This document shows positions 35,815 through 47,650 of a DNA stretch of 64,000 nucleotides, in pieces; the stretch's first letter is position 1; each line of letters starts with the position of its first letter. Below the pieces are notes generated by a model. It was not told the origin of the DNA and ran no database searches. It saw nothing but the letters and a program-made list of their open reading frames with translations. The stretch is taken from assembly GCA_016490735.1 (NCBI GenBank), contig JAEMWC010001421.1, positions 23,501 through 87,500 on the forward strand, in the 5' to 3' direction. A program made the position numbers and the translations under genes. This DNA comes from Pachyseris speciosa. Lineage: Eukaryota; Cnidaria; Anthozoa; Scleractinia; Pachyseridae.

Positions 35815-36439
35815 TAATGCAATGGTTGTTCCTGAAACGTGGAGTGCAGGGTGCGGAGTCATAAAAAAGAAAATATGGGAAAAAGAGGAAATATTAAAAA
35901 CAGATGAAATAAAAATGATATAAATACAAATGAAATATACATGTTAAGATAAAGAGAAAATTGAATATTTTACTCTGACAATAACCCAAATAAAAATGAG
36001 AACATTTTGTGATCTGTACTGAGTACAAGGTTTCTGTGGGTTATTCCTTTTTTCCAGAGTTTTAATTATTTATTTTATTTCTGATGCACTGTTTGTCACA
36101 ACTTGCGTTCATAGCGATATTTATCTCTGCAGTACATGACATAAAATTATTGCAAGCAAAATGCAGGAGCCATGCAATCAGAAGTAGAAGTTTCCACATA
36201 TATTCACATGAAGATAAAGTCGTGCACGCACTAATAGCTCATAGCATGGAAATTCTGGGCTACCGGTACTTGCTGTAACCAATTTGTGCCAGGTTGAGCA
36301 CTTGAACAGATGTCACATCATGAGCACGTTTAGCCAGCCATGTCTGACACTGGTCAGGGTTAGTCGATTGATATGTTGTTGAGCACTGCTTTGTCTTTGA
36401 AGGTTTCCTTTAGCCTTGTTTAAAATGATGATTAATAAT

Positions 36440-36579
36440 GGTAATTGAACTGAGTGGAGTGCAATTTGGTCTAAAATCATATGCCTGATTTCAAAATTGA
36501 ATGAGCCCGCTGCACGAATTCAATTGGAATTCACAAGTATGATTTCAGACCAAATTGCATGATACTAAGTTCAATTACC
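36440..36579. mobile_element. Palindromic MITE, GGTAATTGAACT ends
   Basis: The left half GGTAATTGAACT.AGT and GCAATTTGGTCT.AAATCATA is mirrored by the right half. Total 140 bp, almost all arm. Confidence 0.75.
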
Positions 36580-36580
36580 A

Positions 36581-36808
36581 CTTTATTACACCCATTTTCA
36601 AATCACACATTTTTTTTGTCAATATTAATATTTGTTTATCCATGAAATTTGATAGGTTAGTATTATTTCATTTTCATTTTCATTTTGTTGGGTTACAGAA
36701 AGGATGCCATTTAGAGTAAAAAATGGTGCAATTTGGGAATAAATTGCACCGTTGAGAGCCAATCAGATTGCAAGGATCACCAGTGATTTCAAAATGGGTG
36801 TAATAAAG
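36581..36808. mobile_element. MITE with CTTTATTACACCC ends
   Basis: It begins CTTTATTACACCCATTTTCA and ends with the complement TGAAAATGGGTGTAATAAAG-like sequence (GATTTCAAAATGGGTGTAAT). An inner GGTGCAATTT..AAATTGCACC palindrome is present. It adjoins the preceding MITE, so the two may be halves of one composite. Confidence 0.65.
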
Positions 36809-37792
36809 CCATTTTGTGACATGCATAGCTCTCAAATGGCACAATCGGCTTGTTTAGGCTACCCGTATTCCCTCTTTCCTTGCAGGGATTAGTCAAAGAG
36901 AATATATTTGCCTTATTACATAAAAACACGACGCGTGATTGAGAGGGAAGAGAGACTGCTCATAGTCTTCGGCTCGTTCTTAAACAAACTTCGTGTTTTG
37001 TTCAAAATGCGGAAATGGAGAACTTCTTTGGTAGTGCTGGTACAAAACAGGTATTGGGCTTAAAGGGAAAGCAGACAGGGGTGGAAGAGGGGAGGGCTAG
37101 AGAATTCTACACCTCTGAAAACTTCAAAAGCATTGAAACTTGGAAGAACTTTATAGAGATGCCGGATAATGTTGCATGATGATGGGAGTACATCATAACT
37201 ACTATATGACAAAGTACTCAAAGCTGAGTCAAAAACAGTAAAAAACTGGCTGCACTGTCAAAGGTCATTCAGAATGCAAGCGTTGTACATCATCAGCTTA
37301 ACGGCCATTACTGAAATCTCGACTGCATTAATTAGCCATTAAAATATAATCATAGAGATTTGCATCAGTGAAAAAAGTTGTGAGGCGATTCAAGAATTAT
37401 CGATTTATTCGCATCGGACTACGCTCAGGGACACTAGAGTACCTTCTCGAGTTCCTACGGAGATAGGAGAGAGTCTTACCTCCATTAAATTTCAGTTGCA
37501 GTTGAAAAAAGGGACTCCTATCAGCAGGGTTAGTGTCTTTTCGGTTAAGTGTGGCTCATCACTATTTCCCTTCACTACGCAGTGGATAATTGTCGATTAG
37601 TATATACCACACAGTGAATAGTGCTTTTCGCGCACTCTGATTGGTTAACTCGGAGGTGATTAGTAAGGACTATTCGCCTCCAAGCAGCTGGCGTGCGAGA
37701 TTTTACAATTTCTAACCGCTTGTCGGTATATTGTCACACATAAAGAAACAGTTTTGTCAGCTAATTATCCAGCTTGTGGGGTATATACTAAA

Positions 37793-37898
37793 ACAATTAT
37801 TCACCTCAGTGTGGGTGAAAGTGGTGGATATTTACCTTGCTGCTTCACGGCTCGGTAAATATCCACCACTATTCACCTCCACTTCGGTGAATAATTGT
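37793..37898. mobile_element. 106-bp hairpin MITE
   Basis: ACAATTATTCACC and GTGGTGGATATTTACC on the left are mirrored by GGTAAATATCCACCAC and GGTGAATAATTGT on the right. The loop is about 15 bases. Confidence 0.75.
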
Positions 37899-38269
37899 TA
37901 ATTATTACAGCATGAATGACAAGATATCAAAATTCATGGTCTAAAACCATTGTGTTCATCAACAAAACTATATTTCTTCGGTAATAGAAGCCATATTTCC
38001 TCCTAATTGTGCCTAGGTAGTATTTAGTGATAACAGACTTAGGCTGCATTCATTATGTATACTACAGGCGGGGGGGGGGGGGCAGAGGATTTTGAGGGGG
38101 ATCTCAAAATTTAGGAATTGGAAAAGGGGGATGTCAAGGGTTTTTCATAACATGAAGGGGGGATGCGAATATTTTTGTGGAGGTATCATATATGTAAGAA
38201 AGTGTTGATAATATAATGAAATTCAAACAGGAAGACCTTTGTTCGTTTAAAGGCCCAATCATTATGTGT

Positions 38270-38465
38270 ATATTGTCAATCATCATTATAAATGTAATCA
38301 TCTTGATCATCATCATTTTCATCCTGATCATCATTGTCATCTTGTTCATCATATAAATTGTCATCCTGATCATCATTATTGTCATCCTGATCATCATTTT
38401 CATTGCCACCACTGCCAGAATTATGGTCGTGGTCATGGTCATCATCATCATCCTTATCATCATCA

Positions 38466-38494
<29 letters not shown>
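38270..38494. repeat. ATC/CAT microsatellite followed by (CAG)n
   Basis: An imperfect array of ATC/CATC units over about 200 bp is followed by nine CAG units. On the minus strand it reads as leucine then an Asp-rich run; on the plus strand it is His-rich. Both are products of the repeat unless the minus frame is truly coding. Confidence 0.85.
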
Positions 38495-38496
<2 letters not shown>

Positions 38497-38500
38497 TGGC

Positions 38501-38836
38501 TTACAGAAGGCTTCCCACAAGCCTGTGGATGGCAAGGTGAACAGGGGCAAGAGCATCACCAGAAAATATGTTTAAAGATTTCAGGTGCTTCATTGCCTCA
38601 AGATGAAATTTGGGCTTGAGCTTATTCAGTTCCTTTAACTTAAGCTCCTGGCATTGCATTTGTTTTTCAACTGGAATGTTTTCTTCTTTCATCACCAGCT
38701 GAAAAAGCTGTGATGACTTTGATTTGTCAGGGATCAACTTGGTCAATATTTCTGTGCATCTGTTATGTAGCCTTTTCTTTTTTTCTGTTTTTACTTTTCT
38801 TTTGTTCTCTTTTTTTTCTTCTCTTTCTTCATGCAT
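38501..38836 (-). CDS. Hypothetical basic protein segment inside TIR element
   Basis: The 111-codon minus-strand frame starts with a Lys/Glu-rich stretch (MHEEREEKKENKRKVKTEKK) and continues with RCTEILTKLIPDKSKSSQLFQL, then a helical segment and ALAPVHLAIHRLVGSLL. It is better mixed in composition than its low-complexity neighbours. An acidic run would follow if the frame continued through the trinucleotide repeat. It could be the accessory DNA-binding protein of the element, but I recognise no domain. Confidence 0.3.
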   Translation of the reverse strand: MHEEREEKKENKRKVKTEKKKRLHNRCTEILTKLIPDKSKSSQLFQLVMKEENIPVEKQMQCQELKLKELNKLKPKFHLEAMKHLKSLNIFSGDALAPVHLAIHRLVGSLL

Positions 38837-39820
38837 TTTCCTTAGAAGTTTGATCTAGTTGAATGCTAGATCTTGAAAGCAGAAGAAGTGATTTATTATT
38901 TTAAATCATTCCCCACAGTCAAAAGTCTCTTGATGTTTTCTTGAAGTTGCCCAAGTTTGATTGATGCTCTTCTTCACAGCCTTTTTTTTTACTCCCGAAA
39001 TGTTGCTGGACTGTAACAGCCTTTCTCTCCTTTGTTTTAAAGTCTGTCTGTGTGTGTTTGGAGGGGGGGGGGTATGTTTTTCCTTTTGATCAAGTGGGGG
39101 TATTTGTAAAAATATGTTGTGATTAATGGGGGACCTGAAAATATTGTGCTGTCTAAAAAAAGTCCTCTGCCCCACCCCCCCTCCCCCGTACTATACATAG
39201 TGAATGCAGCTTTAGCAAAGGATGTTGAAATGAGATGCTGTGATGTTTCAAAATAAATCGCCAAGTGCCTTATGAATTATTATGTGCCAATAATAGTGCG
39301 CCATTTTATCTCCGTGCATGAAATAAACATCGTGAGAACCTCTACTTCTGATTAGTTCAGCTGCATTTTGCTTGTAAGAATGTCATGTCATGTACTGCGC
39401 AGAGAAGAGTGTAGCTAAATGTCGACGGTCGCGGGTAAAAGTCGAGGGTGAGGGTGTGGGTCGAGTGTGAAGGTCGAGGGTGGGGGATGAGAGTCAAGGG
39501 TGAGGGTGAGAGTGAGGGTAGAAAGTAGAAAAAATTAATAAAATATGTACAATAGAAACAAAAATAAATTCCGATACCGTGGAACCAGAGAAACATTTTT
39601 TGAGGCATGAAAAGAAATAAAAGAAGAAGAAGAAGGAAGTTTCTCAATTCCTCCCTGTTCTCTCTTAATGAACTCAGCGCAGCATGTATTTTCCCACGTC
39701 GAGATAAAACTGCAAGCGCGTGCAGTATGTCGACAGCATCTTCACGATGATAAAACCTGAAACATAGAACATTCCGGGACGCCATTTCGTTATGTCTGTT
39801 AAAGTGCATCATTTTATTCC

Positions 39821-39863
<43 letters not shown>
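39821..39863. repeat. (TTA)n microsatellite
   Basis: About 13 TTA/ATT units in the loop of the large inverted repeat. Confidence 0.9.
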
Positions 39864-41222
39864 TAATTAATTTTTCCTCCAATCTTTAATTTGAGGTGTT
39901 ACTAATCGGCGTAACGTTTACAGTTTTTTGTTCCAATCTTTAATTTACTTGCTGTTTTTTTGTTCCACGTCTAACAGGCGACAGCGTATTCAGTTCGAAG
40001 GTTGATTTGCTGAAAGGCACAAAAATTCCTTTTTGCTTTGTTGGATGCTTAGTTTTCTTTTACACTGATGAGTTTGCACCCCTAGATCAGGCATTGGTTC
40101 TATAGGACTTTCTAACCGTTGACGGTAATGTGGATCTCTAAATGAACAACATTACGGTCTATTTTTTCCTTTCCTTTTTTCATTATTTTTCCTTTTGAGG
40201 TTAATCTGCTGACGACATGCTGCTCGCTCTCCGGGTAGGGGGTGAAAAATTTTCACTGCATGAATTTTTTTTTGAAGCCCACTTGTCTGCATGAAAATTT
40301 TTTTTCCAACTGCATGAAAAGTTTTTTAGTTACCACCGCTTGCGGGATTAACTTTAGACAATTTTCCCTTGCAGGAATTTTTTTTATGGGAATTGTCACC
40401 CGTCTCCGGTTTTTTCTAATGGCACAGTTCCTCCTAATTTTGGCACACGTGAGGAAACAGCTAGCTAAGCTGTTTCCTCTTTCGGGTTTTATCATCGTGA
40501 AGATGCTGTTGACATACTACACGCTTGCAGCTTTATCTCGACGTGGGAAAATAGTAGTAAGAGTTCTTCTCAAATTGAATCATTGCTGCGCTGAGTTCAT
40601 TAAGAGAGAACAGGGGGGATTGAGAAACTTCCTTCTTTTTCTTTTATTTTCTTTTAGTGCCTCAAAAAATGTTTCACTGGTTCCACAGTATTGGAATTTA
40701 TTTTTTGTTTTTATTCTACATATTTTATTTAAATTTTTACACTTTCTACCCCCACCCTCACCCTCACCCTCGACCATCACCCTCACCCTCGTTTTTTACC
40801 CTCGACCCTCGACATTTAGCTACACTCTGCAGAGATATTGCTACAAACGCAAGTTGTGACCATGCAAACATCAGAGATAAAATAAATAATTAAAACTCTG
40901 GAAAAAAGAATAACCCACAGAAGCCTTGTACTCATTATGTTTCACAAAATGTTCTCGTTCTTATTGATTTTCATTTATTTCTTATTCCAATTATTTGGGT
41001 TCTTGTCACAGTAAAATATTCAATTTCCTCTTTATTTTTATATTTTATTTGTATTTTATATGGTATTTTTGTACCCGTTTGTATTTATATCATTTTTATT
41101 TCCTCTGTTTTTAATATTTCTTCTTTTTCCCATTTTTGCATTTCCCATTTTTTCTTTTTGATGACTCCGCGCTTCACACGCCGCACTCCGCATTCCTCGT
41201 TTTAGGAACAACTCTAATGCAA

Positions 41223-44200
41223 TGAACAACAAACGAACTACTTCCCCAACATTTCCCCAATTTGCTGCTGGCCATTGAGATTTGCCTCATTTTCCCTAAA
41301 GTGTTTCTCTTTTCATCGCGCGCTGGCGAGCGTGACTGAATTTCTGCCATCACAACAAACAAAAATGTGATAGCTCGGTTCTACAAGGCGCACAAATTCA
41401 GTTGAAACGGCAGAATACTCTGTGTTATAAATGCTGATTTTCATTATGAAATAGTGCTTATGATGCGCCGTTTATTGATGATCTATTTATTTGAAAGCAA
41501 GATTTCAAAAGTGTTTCTCTTTTCATCACGCACCGGCAATGACACACAGAGACGATTGAAACGGCAAAATACTCTGTCTTAAATGTATTTCTGTTAATGT
41601 TGTTTCTCTACAGCATTATCATTACATGGTGAAACTTGATAAATAAGTGGTGCGATTCAAATAAATCGTTCGAGTGAGTTATTTTATTTCAAATTCCTTA
41701 AAATTCAAATCACATTTTGCATTCAAAAGAGCATCCGTTTTTGTATTTAAGCTGCTGTGTTTAGACACTACTGTTGAGTACCGGACGTAATCTTGAATAT
41801 CCAATTTTATAGCTAGTTTGGTTTTATAATAATGTTAAATTTCTACCACAGTGTCTCTTCAACTTTTAAAGAACTTAATTTACGATGTCGAGGTGTAAAA
41901 TACGTTGGGCATGTAATGTAACGACAGTCTACGGGACTGCAGACCCCGAGCTTACAAATGTTCAACACTTGCCGGATAGATGCTAGAAACGTCGACACAT
42001 TTCATAAAAAATCTCCATACACAGTCAGTTAGAAAAACAAGAAACAAGAATTTCTAGGAAAGTAGAACGTAGATTGCTTTTTCATCATAATTTAACTATT
42101 AGTCCCTATAGCCTTTGTAGTCACAATAGTTTGCATATGCTTCTATTATAAATTATTAATGCTTCTTCTATTTTTCTTCTGTTGTAATTGCAACATATGA
42201 TATGTACTTCTTATCGTGTGGAAATAACGACGACGACGAGAATCGTTTCAGCAAAGGAGTAGTCCTCGGAAAGCCCAGTGACAAACAACAATGATATAGG
42301 CTGTTAAATTTAAAGAATTAGGACCTCTGTGGTATGAAGGTAAGACTTTCCGATAACGTTGTACGCCATTGAACTATTGAACTATATACCCCTAGATACA
42401 GGGATTCTTTTCGTCTTCTTTGCGTTCCCTTGTTTATCTCCCGGATTACATTTATTTCCTGCAAGTTTCGTTTTGCGCTTTTAAAGTTTCTTGAAATTGA
42501 CGGTTTTTTGTTTCTTCAAGTTTTGGAGATGTTCCTGAATGTTCAATTAACGTTCCGGATTTTATCAAAGCTTATCCTCTCAACAATCTTTGCTTCACAC
42601 TTGTTCGCGACTCGATCTCTGCCGTTTTTTCTGTCATAAGAAGAAACATAGATGCTTCGCTGGTAATCGTACCTCCGTGTCATTTACGGTAAAAAAAAAC
42701 TCTTGCCGGTAAGGGAACATTTTCTTTAAAGCGTTACTACCGGTAAGTCGTTTTCCCTTTGCTGCTAGGTACTCATACATGTACAAATGAATAACTGAAG
42801 ATCTCGCACGTTTTTTTTCTTACTAGAAATCCTCTAAGGTCCATCTTCAAATCCCTATTCAAATTTCGACGAGTTACCAATTTATCTGACAGATAACTCG
42901 TCTCTGGTATGAAACGCAAAGTCGAGATGTGTTCAGTCCAAACGTATTTTCTGATGAAAGATGTAACCCTATTGTTTTCCGCAGTAAATTAGTCCATCAG
43001 TCACAACTTTTTATAATCCATAGTGTAACGGATTTTTACTTCCATTCTTGTTCTTCCTCTCCATAAGATCGACTTTTGAGCGACGTTTCAAGTCAGCGCA
43101 ATCTTGAACAGGCTTGAGCTTGATGCTGATGATGCAAACAACCGTAAACCACTTTTGCGCCAGTGTTAAAAAGTTTGCTTTTTGCGTGAATTTTTTGGAA
43201 ACAATTTTTTTTATTATTGAACGAACCAAGAAAATTATCGCGTAGAATGTAGCGCGATATCAAGAACCCGTTGGAGTCTGGCGTGCGAAATATATCACAT
43301 AGAATAATGTAATTCCTTAACACAAGCGAAATACACCTCGTTCCGTTAAACGTAGCCTGTCTACATCCTGTAGCAACACTAGTCAATCCGTGATTCTAAT
43401 TATTTTGTTTAGCGCTCATCGCACTGAAATACGGCAACAAAAAAGTTTTGAAGTAGTAACCGCACAAAAAGCCCGACAATTACTCCCTTTTCTTGGGAAC
43501 ACATCTGGCAGTTCTTTCCATCAACTGTTTCATATATTTCTGCAGAGGATTGTAGAGATCGAGTCCCGGGTCCATTGCCATCTATGATGGTGTCGCATCG
43601 ACTTCACCCAAAACTTCAGCGTTTGGATCAAGACATTCCACGTTCTTTGAGCAGGCAAGAGGGGATCCAGAGAATCCAGAAAGAGGGGGACGAAGAAATA
43701 AATAAAACGGCGTGATGTACAGTCGGTTGGTTACAGAAGTTGTTTTAAAAACTACATGAAAAAAAAGGGGGGCCGCGGCGCCCTCGGCCCCACCCCTAAA
43801 TCCGCCGCTGGTAGGGCAATCTTAAGCGTTTCAACAGTTACCGAAGATAGTGTTACCTTGCAGTAAGCAGTTATCCTGGATACTGAAAGGATCTGAATGT
43901 CACCGAAAGATGGCATATTCACAGTGAGAGCGAAGTGAGTGGTTTGAAGATGATTAATACGAATAACTGGTTCGCACAAACTATTTCAAATGGAAATTTG
44001 TATCATGGATGTCAGTCTGGAAGATATTAGTAGTTAGCCCATCCTCAAAAAATATTCTATTTTAGATCATATTAAAAGTTTTCATCATTTGAACACGTTG
44101 AACAACGAGTCCCATAGCTTCCTAAAAATGTTTTAAAAAGAGCGCCGGTAAAAGAATCCGATTTCCTTTGTAACTTTATAAATGCCTATAACAGGTGAAT

Positions 44201-44464
44201 TCTAATATTGGTTTTGTCTATAGTCCTTTTTGTTCTTGCGTAGCTACGTTACTGGAATGCAATCAGAACTAAAATACACCACAAAAAAAATACAAACCGC
44301 CATAAAGTTTGTTATAACTCTAGCTGAATTAGCTGCAGCATTGAAATACTGCAGTTTACAGTCAATCCTGTGGGGCAGGCATCTCTCAGTTACCCAGGTT
44401 CGTATCTTGTAAAAATTGACCAAATAAGAGAATAGAAAAGTAATGCAAGTTGTTGAGATCTTAC
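41223..44464. other. Non-coding stretch, intronic in position
   Basis: No exon is supported. AAGTGTTTCTCTTTTCATC is repeated at about 41299 and 41508, followed each time by a CGCGC/CGCACC variant and later GAAACGGCA.AATACTCTGT, so a unit of about 210 bp is duplicated in tandem. At 43754-43812 the sequence, read on the minus strand, begins CCAGCGGCGGATTTAGGGG, which resembles the end of hAT-type elements; its partner end was not found. Confidence 0.4.
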
Positions 44465-44634
44465 CTCTTCGTGCAGAATACACCTCGACTTCACGAGCAC
44501 CAAATAAGCTCGCCGAGTGGTAATAGTCACATATCTTCCATACAAAGTTGGGCGACAGAAAAATGTATAGCGACCATAAAGGAGATTGAAGCCTCTGACA
44601 CACAAGGAACCATGAGGAACACTTGGCGCTAAGC
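44465..44634 (-). CDS. Exon: C-terminal part of F-type lectin domain
   Basis: The minus-strand exon has a donor below 44465 (GAAGAG/GTAAGA) and an acceptor above 44634 after a long pyrimidine run; a second acceptor 6 bases further in is possible. It encodes SLCVRGFNLLYGRYTFFC and RPTLYGRYVTITT, then EVEVYSAR. GRYV and EVEVY are the conserved end of fucose-binding F-type lectins. The two parts are in different frames, implying one missing base near 44493-44500. It pairs with the exon at 46336-46545 across a 1.7-kb intron. Confidence 0.7.
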
Positions 44635-46335
44635 CTAAAAAAAAAAAACAGAAAAACGGGATGATGAAATAAAAAAGTGTAAGTTAAATCACGACCAGAC
44701 CAATTAGGTATTTAACAATTATTATATGAGGTCGCTCTGGATATGAAATGATAAATAACCCGAAGGATGCGCTTAGCGCCGATTTGGTTATGATCATTTC
44801 ATATCCAGCAAGCCCGACTAGAATAGTTGTTTTAATAGAAACACAAACTCTACGACGACATAAAGTCATATAATTGAGAATCGAGACAAAAAAGTGAAAG
44901 AAAGGAATGCAGAGAAAGAGAAAACCGAAAAAAGGAAACATAGGTTGATCACATGACAAGCGAAAAGGGCGCGAAAACCTTGGATGTGTTGCAACGTTTC
45001 TGCGCAAAGTTGAATGAATTCAATGAAACTAGCAGAGAAGAACGTAGAAGCTTCACTTTTGGAAAAATTTATCTATTTATGTGCTGTTAACTGCTGTGAA
45101 TAGTCAGTGGTTTCGTAAAAGTTATTTCAGTTTTGCGTAAAGAGGATGGAACAGCTTTCACATAGATGCATGAGCCGAAGGAAGCGAGTTTGTTATGCAT
45201 TCAAAGAGTCTTCAAACAAACACGGCGCCATGTGCGAATTTGACCGAAATGAAGAACCATTTTCAGTTTATTTTGATGATGTGGAGCATTGTGTCACCAA
45301 AACTTGTGGGAAACAAGATACCTGAGGAATAAGCAAGAGGAATATCCAAGTTATGCTTCAAGAAATGGCTTGTTGAAAGTTGTCTGATGCGTGGCACAAA
45401 AACTGGACCCACGGCTGAACAGAACTGAACAAAAACAACGAGAACAGCGTCTTCTCATTTTTACAGCACCTCGTATTTGTAATAATTGAAAGTTTGAAGC
45501 TGGTGACTGATACGTTGCATCGAATGCAGGTAAAAGAATATTTTCAATGTCTGTCACTTTTTATTTTTAAAAATTGCTCATCCCTCAAAAGATTTTCAAT
45601 AGTGAATGCTGCTGTAAAGTTAAGCTGAAGTAGTGGTTGTTCAGTTTTTTTTTTTAGTAGACTGGTCCATGAGCATATTTGCAGACTTGTGACACTTGTT
45701 GTTGAATACACTTTTTCCATTTCGTTTAGTTAACCTTAATTTCATAAACTCTTGCAGTTTTTTCAGTGAATGAAAGTGAGTTTTGCTATAAACTGAACAT
45801 CAACAGCTCAGAAAATTTTCGCAGGGCTGCAAAAAACACTCAGCAATGAAAAGTTTATTTCCGTTTGTATTTCGGTTCCAGTGTCGGAATTTCTTCTTGT
45901 TAAATTTGCGTGAAACATTTCTTGAATGGCTGCCGGTCTCGAGGGAAATTTTCATTCAGCTTTCTTTAATTATTTGCTGAAGCATTCATTGACCATATTT
46001 CTCGCAGCATGTGTGTGAGCTGACAGCCTGTGTGCGGCTAGTCAGTGAAAATATCCGCAGTTCAGTTTTTAATAAAAAAATAATGTGTTTATCTGTGCAG
46101 GTATTAAATTTGCTAGTCGATAAATGCTGTACAATAAACCGCATCCATCTTCACACTGCTTTAATTCAATGCAATGTCACCTGGTCCAGTGTGCTGCTTC
46201 GTTTTATAAGAAAAATGAAAAATGTGGAGTCAATTTACATATATTTTGACAAACCTGAAATTCTTTATGTTTATTTAACTTGCTAACCACACAGTGTATA
46301 GCTGTGTTGGCTGTAAAATGTTAAGTGCAACCTAC
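44635..46335. other. Intron between F-type lectin exons
   Basis: It separates the two halves of the lectin domain. It contains a short inverted repeat around 44735-44815 (GATATGAAATGAT / ATCATTTCATATC). No other feature was recognised. Confidence 0.4.
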
Positions 46336-46545
46336 CCACTCTGATGTCAATCGGTGATGGCCGTATGACGCGCCTACAATGAACACTGCAGACACAGGCT
46401 CCACTCGCCCCAGGTCCACCCTCCACCATTCAGTATCCCCCCCAGGTCCATGAATATGTGTCAATGTTTCCATCCACTGCTCTGCTTGCTCTATTGCCGA
46501 ACCTTGTGCTTGACTGTTCCGCTAACTTGTTCAATGCCAGATTTT
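46336..46545 (-). CDS. Exon: N-terminal part of F-type lectin domain
   Basis: This 210-nt minus-strand exon runs from an acceptor above 46545 (TTAAG before AAAATCTGG) to a donor at AGTGG/GTAGGT. It encodes NLALNKLAEQSST, NRASRAVDGN and WWRVDLGRVEPVSAVFIVG, all hallmark strands of F-type lectins (fucolectin/tachylectin-4 type). The frame changes within a run of seven G (plus 46437-46443); one fewer G would keep it open. Its start phase is identical to the exon at 61927-62100, as expected for duplicated domains. It probably continues into 44465-44634. Confidence 0.8.
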
Positions 46546-46618
46546 CTTAATTAAAGGAAAAGACATAAATCGTTAAGGACTCAGTTATCAGAGACCACAT
46601 TCAGGATTCCTTTAACGT

Positions 46619-47650
46619 GCATTCGTTCGGATAACCCACTCCATATAATCAGCTGTTTTTCGCTTTTTGTTTTCGTCGGGTTTTATTCTGTCTGTTTATG
46701 GTCTTGAGCGTATGTTCTGCTTATTCTTTAACAGAAGATAACAGAAATATTATTATTTCAACACGTAATTAATTTAGCGCAACCTTTTCTGTCACTTTTC
46801 AATTATTGTTACATATGAACTGAACCTAAAAACAAATAATTTGTCATTTCATTTGTTCCTTTTCCTCTTTTCGCATTCGTTCGGATAACCCACGCCAAAT
46901 AATCAGTTGTTTTTTGGGTTTTGTTTTCTTCAGGTTTTATTCTGTCTGTTTATAGTCTTGAGCGTATGTTCTGCTTATTCTTTAACAGAAGATAACAGAA
47001 ATATTTTATTATTTCAACTCGTAGTTAATTTAGCGCAACCTTTTCAGTCACTTTTCAATTATTGTTACATATGAACTGAACCTAAAAACACAAACAAGCC
47101 ATAATCTTTTAGAGGAGGCACAAAAATCAAATAATTTGTCATTTCATTTGTTCCTTTTCCTCTTTTTGCATTCGTTCGGATAACCTACGCCATACAATAA
47201 GCTGTTTTTCGGTTTTTGTTCTCGTCAGGTTTTTTTTCTGTCTGTTTATAGGCTTGAGCGTATGTTCTGCTTATTCTTTAACAGAAGATAACAGAAATGT
47301 TTTATTATTTCAACACGTAATTAATTTAGCGCAACCTTTTCTGTAGCTTTTCAATTAATGTTACATATGAACTGAACCTAAAAACAAATAATTTGTCATT
47401 TCATTTGTTCCTTTTCCTCTTTTCGCATTCGTTCGGATAACCCACGCCAAATAATCAGTTGTTTTTTGGGTTTTGTTTTCTTCAGGTTTTATTCTGTCTG
47501 TTTATAGTCTTGAGCGTATGTTCTGCTTATTCTTTAACAGAAGATAACAGAAATGTTTTATTATTTCAACACTTAGCCAAAGCCTTTTAGAGGAGGCACA
47601 AAAATAAAATAATTTGTCATTTCATTTGTTCCTTTTCCTCTTTGCTTTCA
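46619..47650. repeat. Four-unit tandem array, alternating unit types
   Basis: GCATTCGTTCGGATAAC starts units at 46619, 46873, 47168 and 47425 (spacings 254, 295 and 257). Every unit carries ATTCTTTAACAGAAGATAAC and CTTGAGCGTATGTTCTGC. Units 1 and 3 share AGCTGTTTTTCG; units 2 and 4 share CAGTTGTTTTTTGGGTTTTG. A 40-bp block with TTTTAGAGGAGGCACAAAAAT is present only after unit 2 and in unit 4. So the array amplified as a dimer of about 550 bp. Confidence 0.85.

Larger units (their letters stand above)
38042..39211. mobile_element. 1.17-kb TIR element with G-run ends
   Basis: The left end GGCTGCATTCATTATGTATA, then a G run and CAGAGGA, is mirrored at the right (TCCTCTG, C runs, then TATACATAGTGAATGCAGC). 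It lies inside the 3.26-kb element. It holds a CAT-rich microsatellite (38270-38467), a CAG run (38468-38494) and a basic, lysine-rich minus-strand frame (38501-38836). Confidence 0.7.
36133..39394. mobile_element. 3.26-kb element with long TIRs (about 110 bp)
   Basis: Left end TACATGACAT, then AAGCAAAATGCAG, AATCAGAAGTAGA and GATAAA.T. The right end is the reverse complement in the same order. Neighbouring 8-mers CTCTGCAG and CTGCGCAG match at six of eight positions, an imperfect 8-bp duplication. It interrupts the left arm of the inverted repeat. It contains several MITEs and no clear transposase. Confidence 0.65.
35815..41222. repeat. Large inverted repeat (fold-back) with interrupted left arm
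   Basis: The left arm (35815-36132 continued at 39395-39757) and the right arm (41222 back to 40478) are the same sequence in opposite orientation. Shared landmarks are GTTGTTCCT.AAACG at the outer ends, TTTCTGTGGGTTATTC, AGTGTAGCTAAATGTCGA, a CCCTCAC-rich stretch, and CACGATGATAAAACC at the inner ends. Each arm is about 700 bp and the loop about 720 bp once the 36133-39394 insertion is removed. It may be a fold-back transposon or an inverted duplication. Confidence 0.7.

Noticed and set aside
38266..38619. His-rich plus-strand frame
   Set aside because: It is a direct translation of the CAT microsatellite and CAG run.
40242..40859. 205-codon plus-strand frame
   Set aside because: It spans the inverted-repeat arm, with Phe/Leu and Pro/Ser low complexity from T runs and CCCTCAC repeats; the same peptide appears from the other arm at 39357-39812, showing it follows the repeat and not a gene.
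43752..43979. Possible additional lectin exon on the minus strand
   Set aside because: The frame has a plausible donor, but no F-type or discoidin landmark residues could be matched, and the rest of it is a GC-rich hAT-like end.
46619..47650. CRISPR-like direct repeats
   Set aside because: Units are about 255-295 bp with no short-repeat/spacer alternation, and the genome is eukaryotic; it is an ordinary tandem array.
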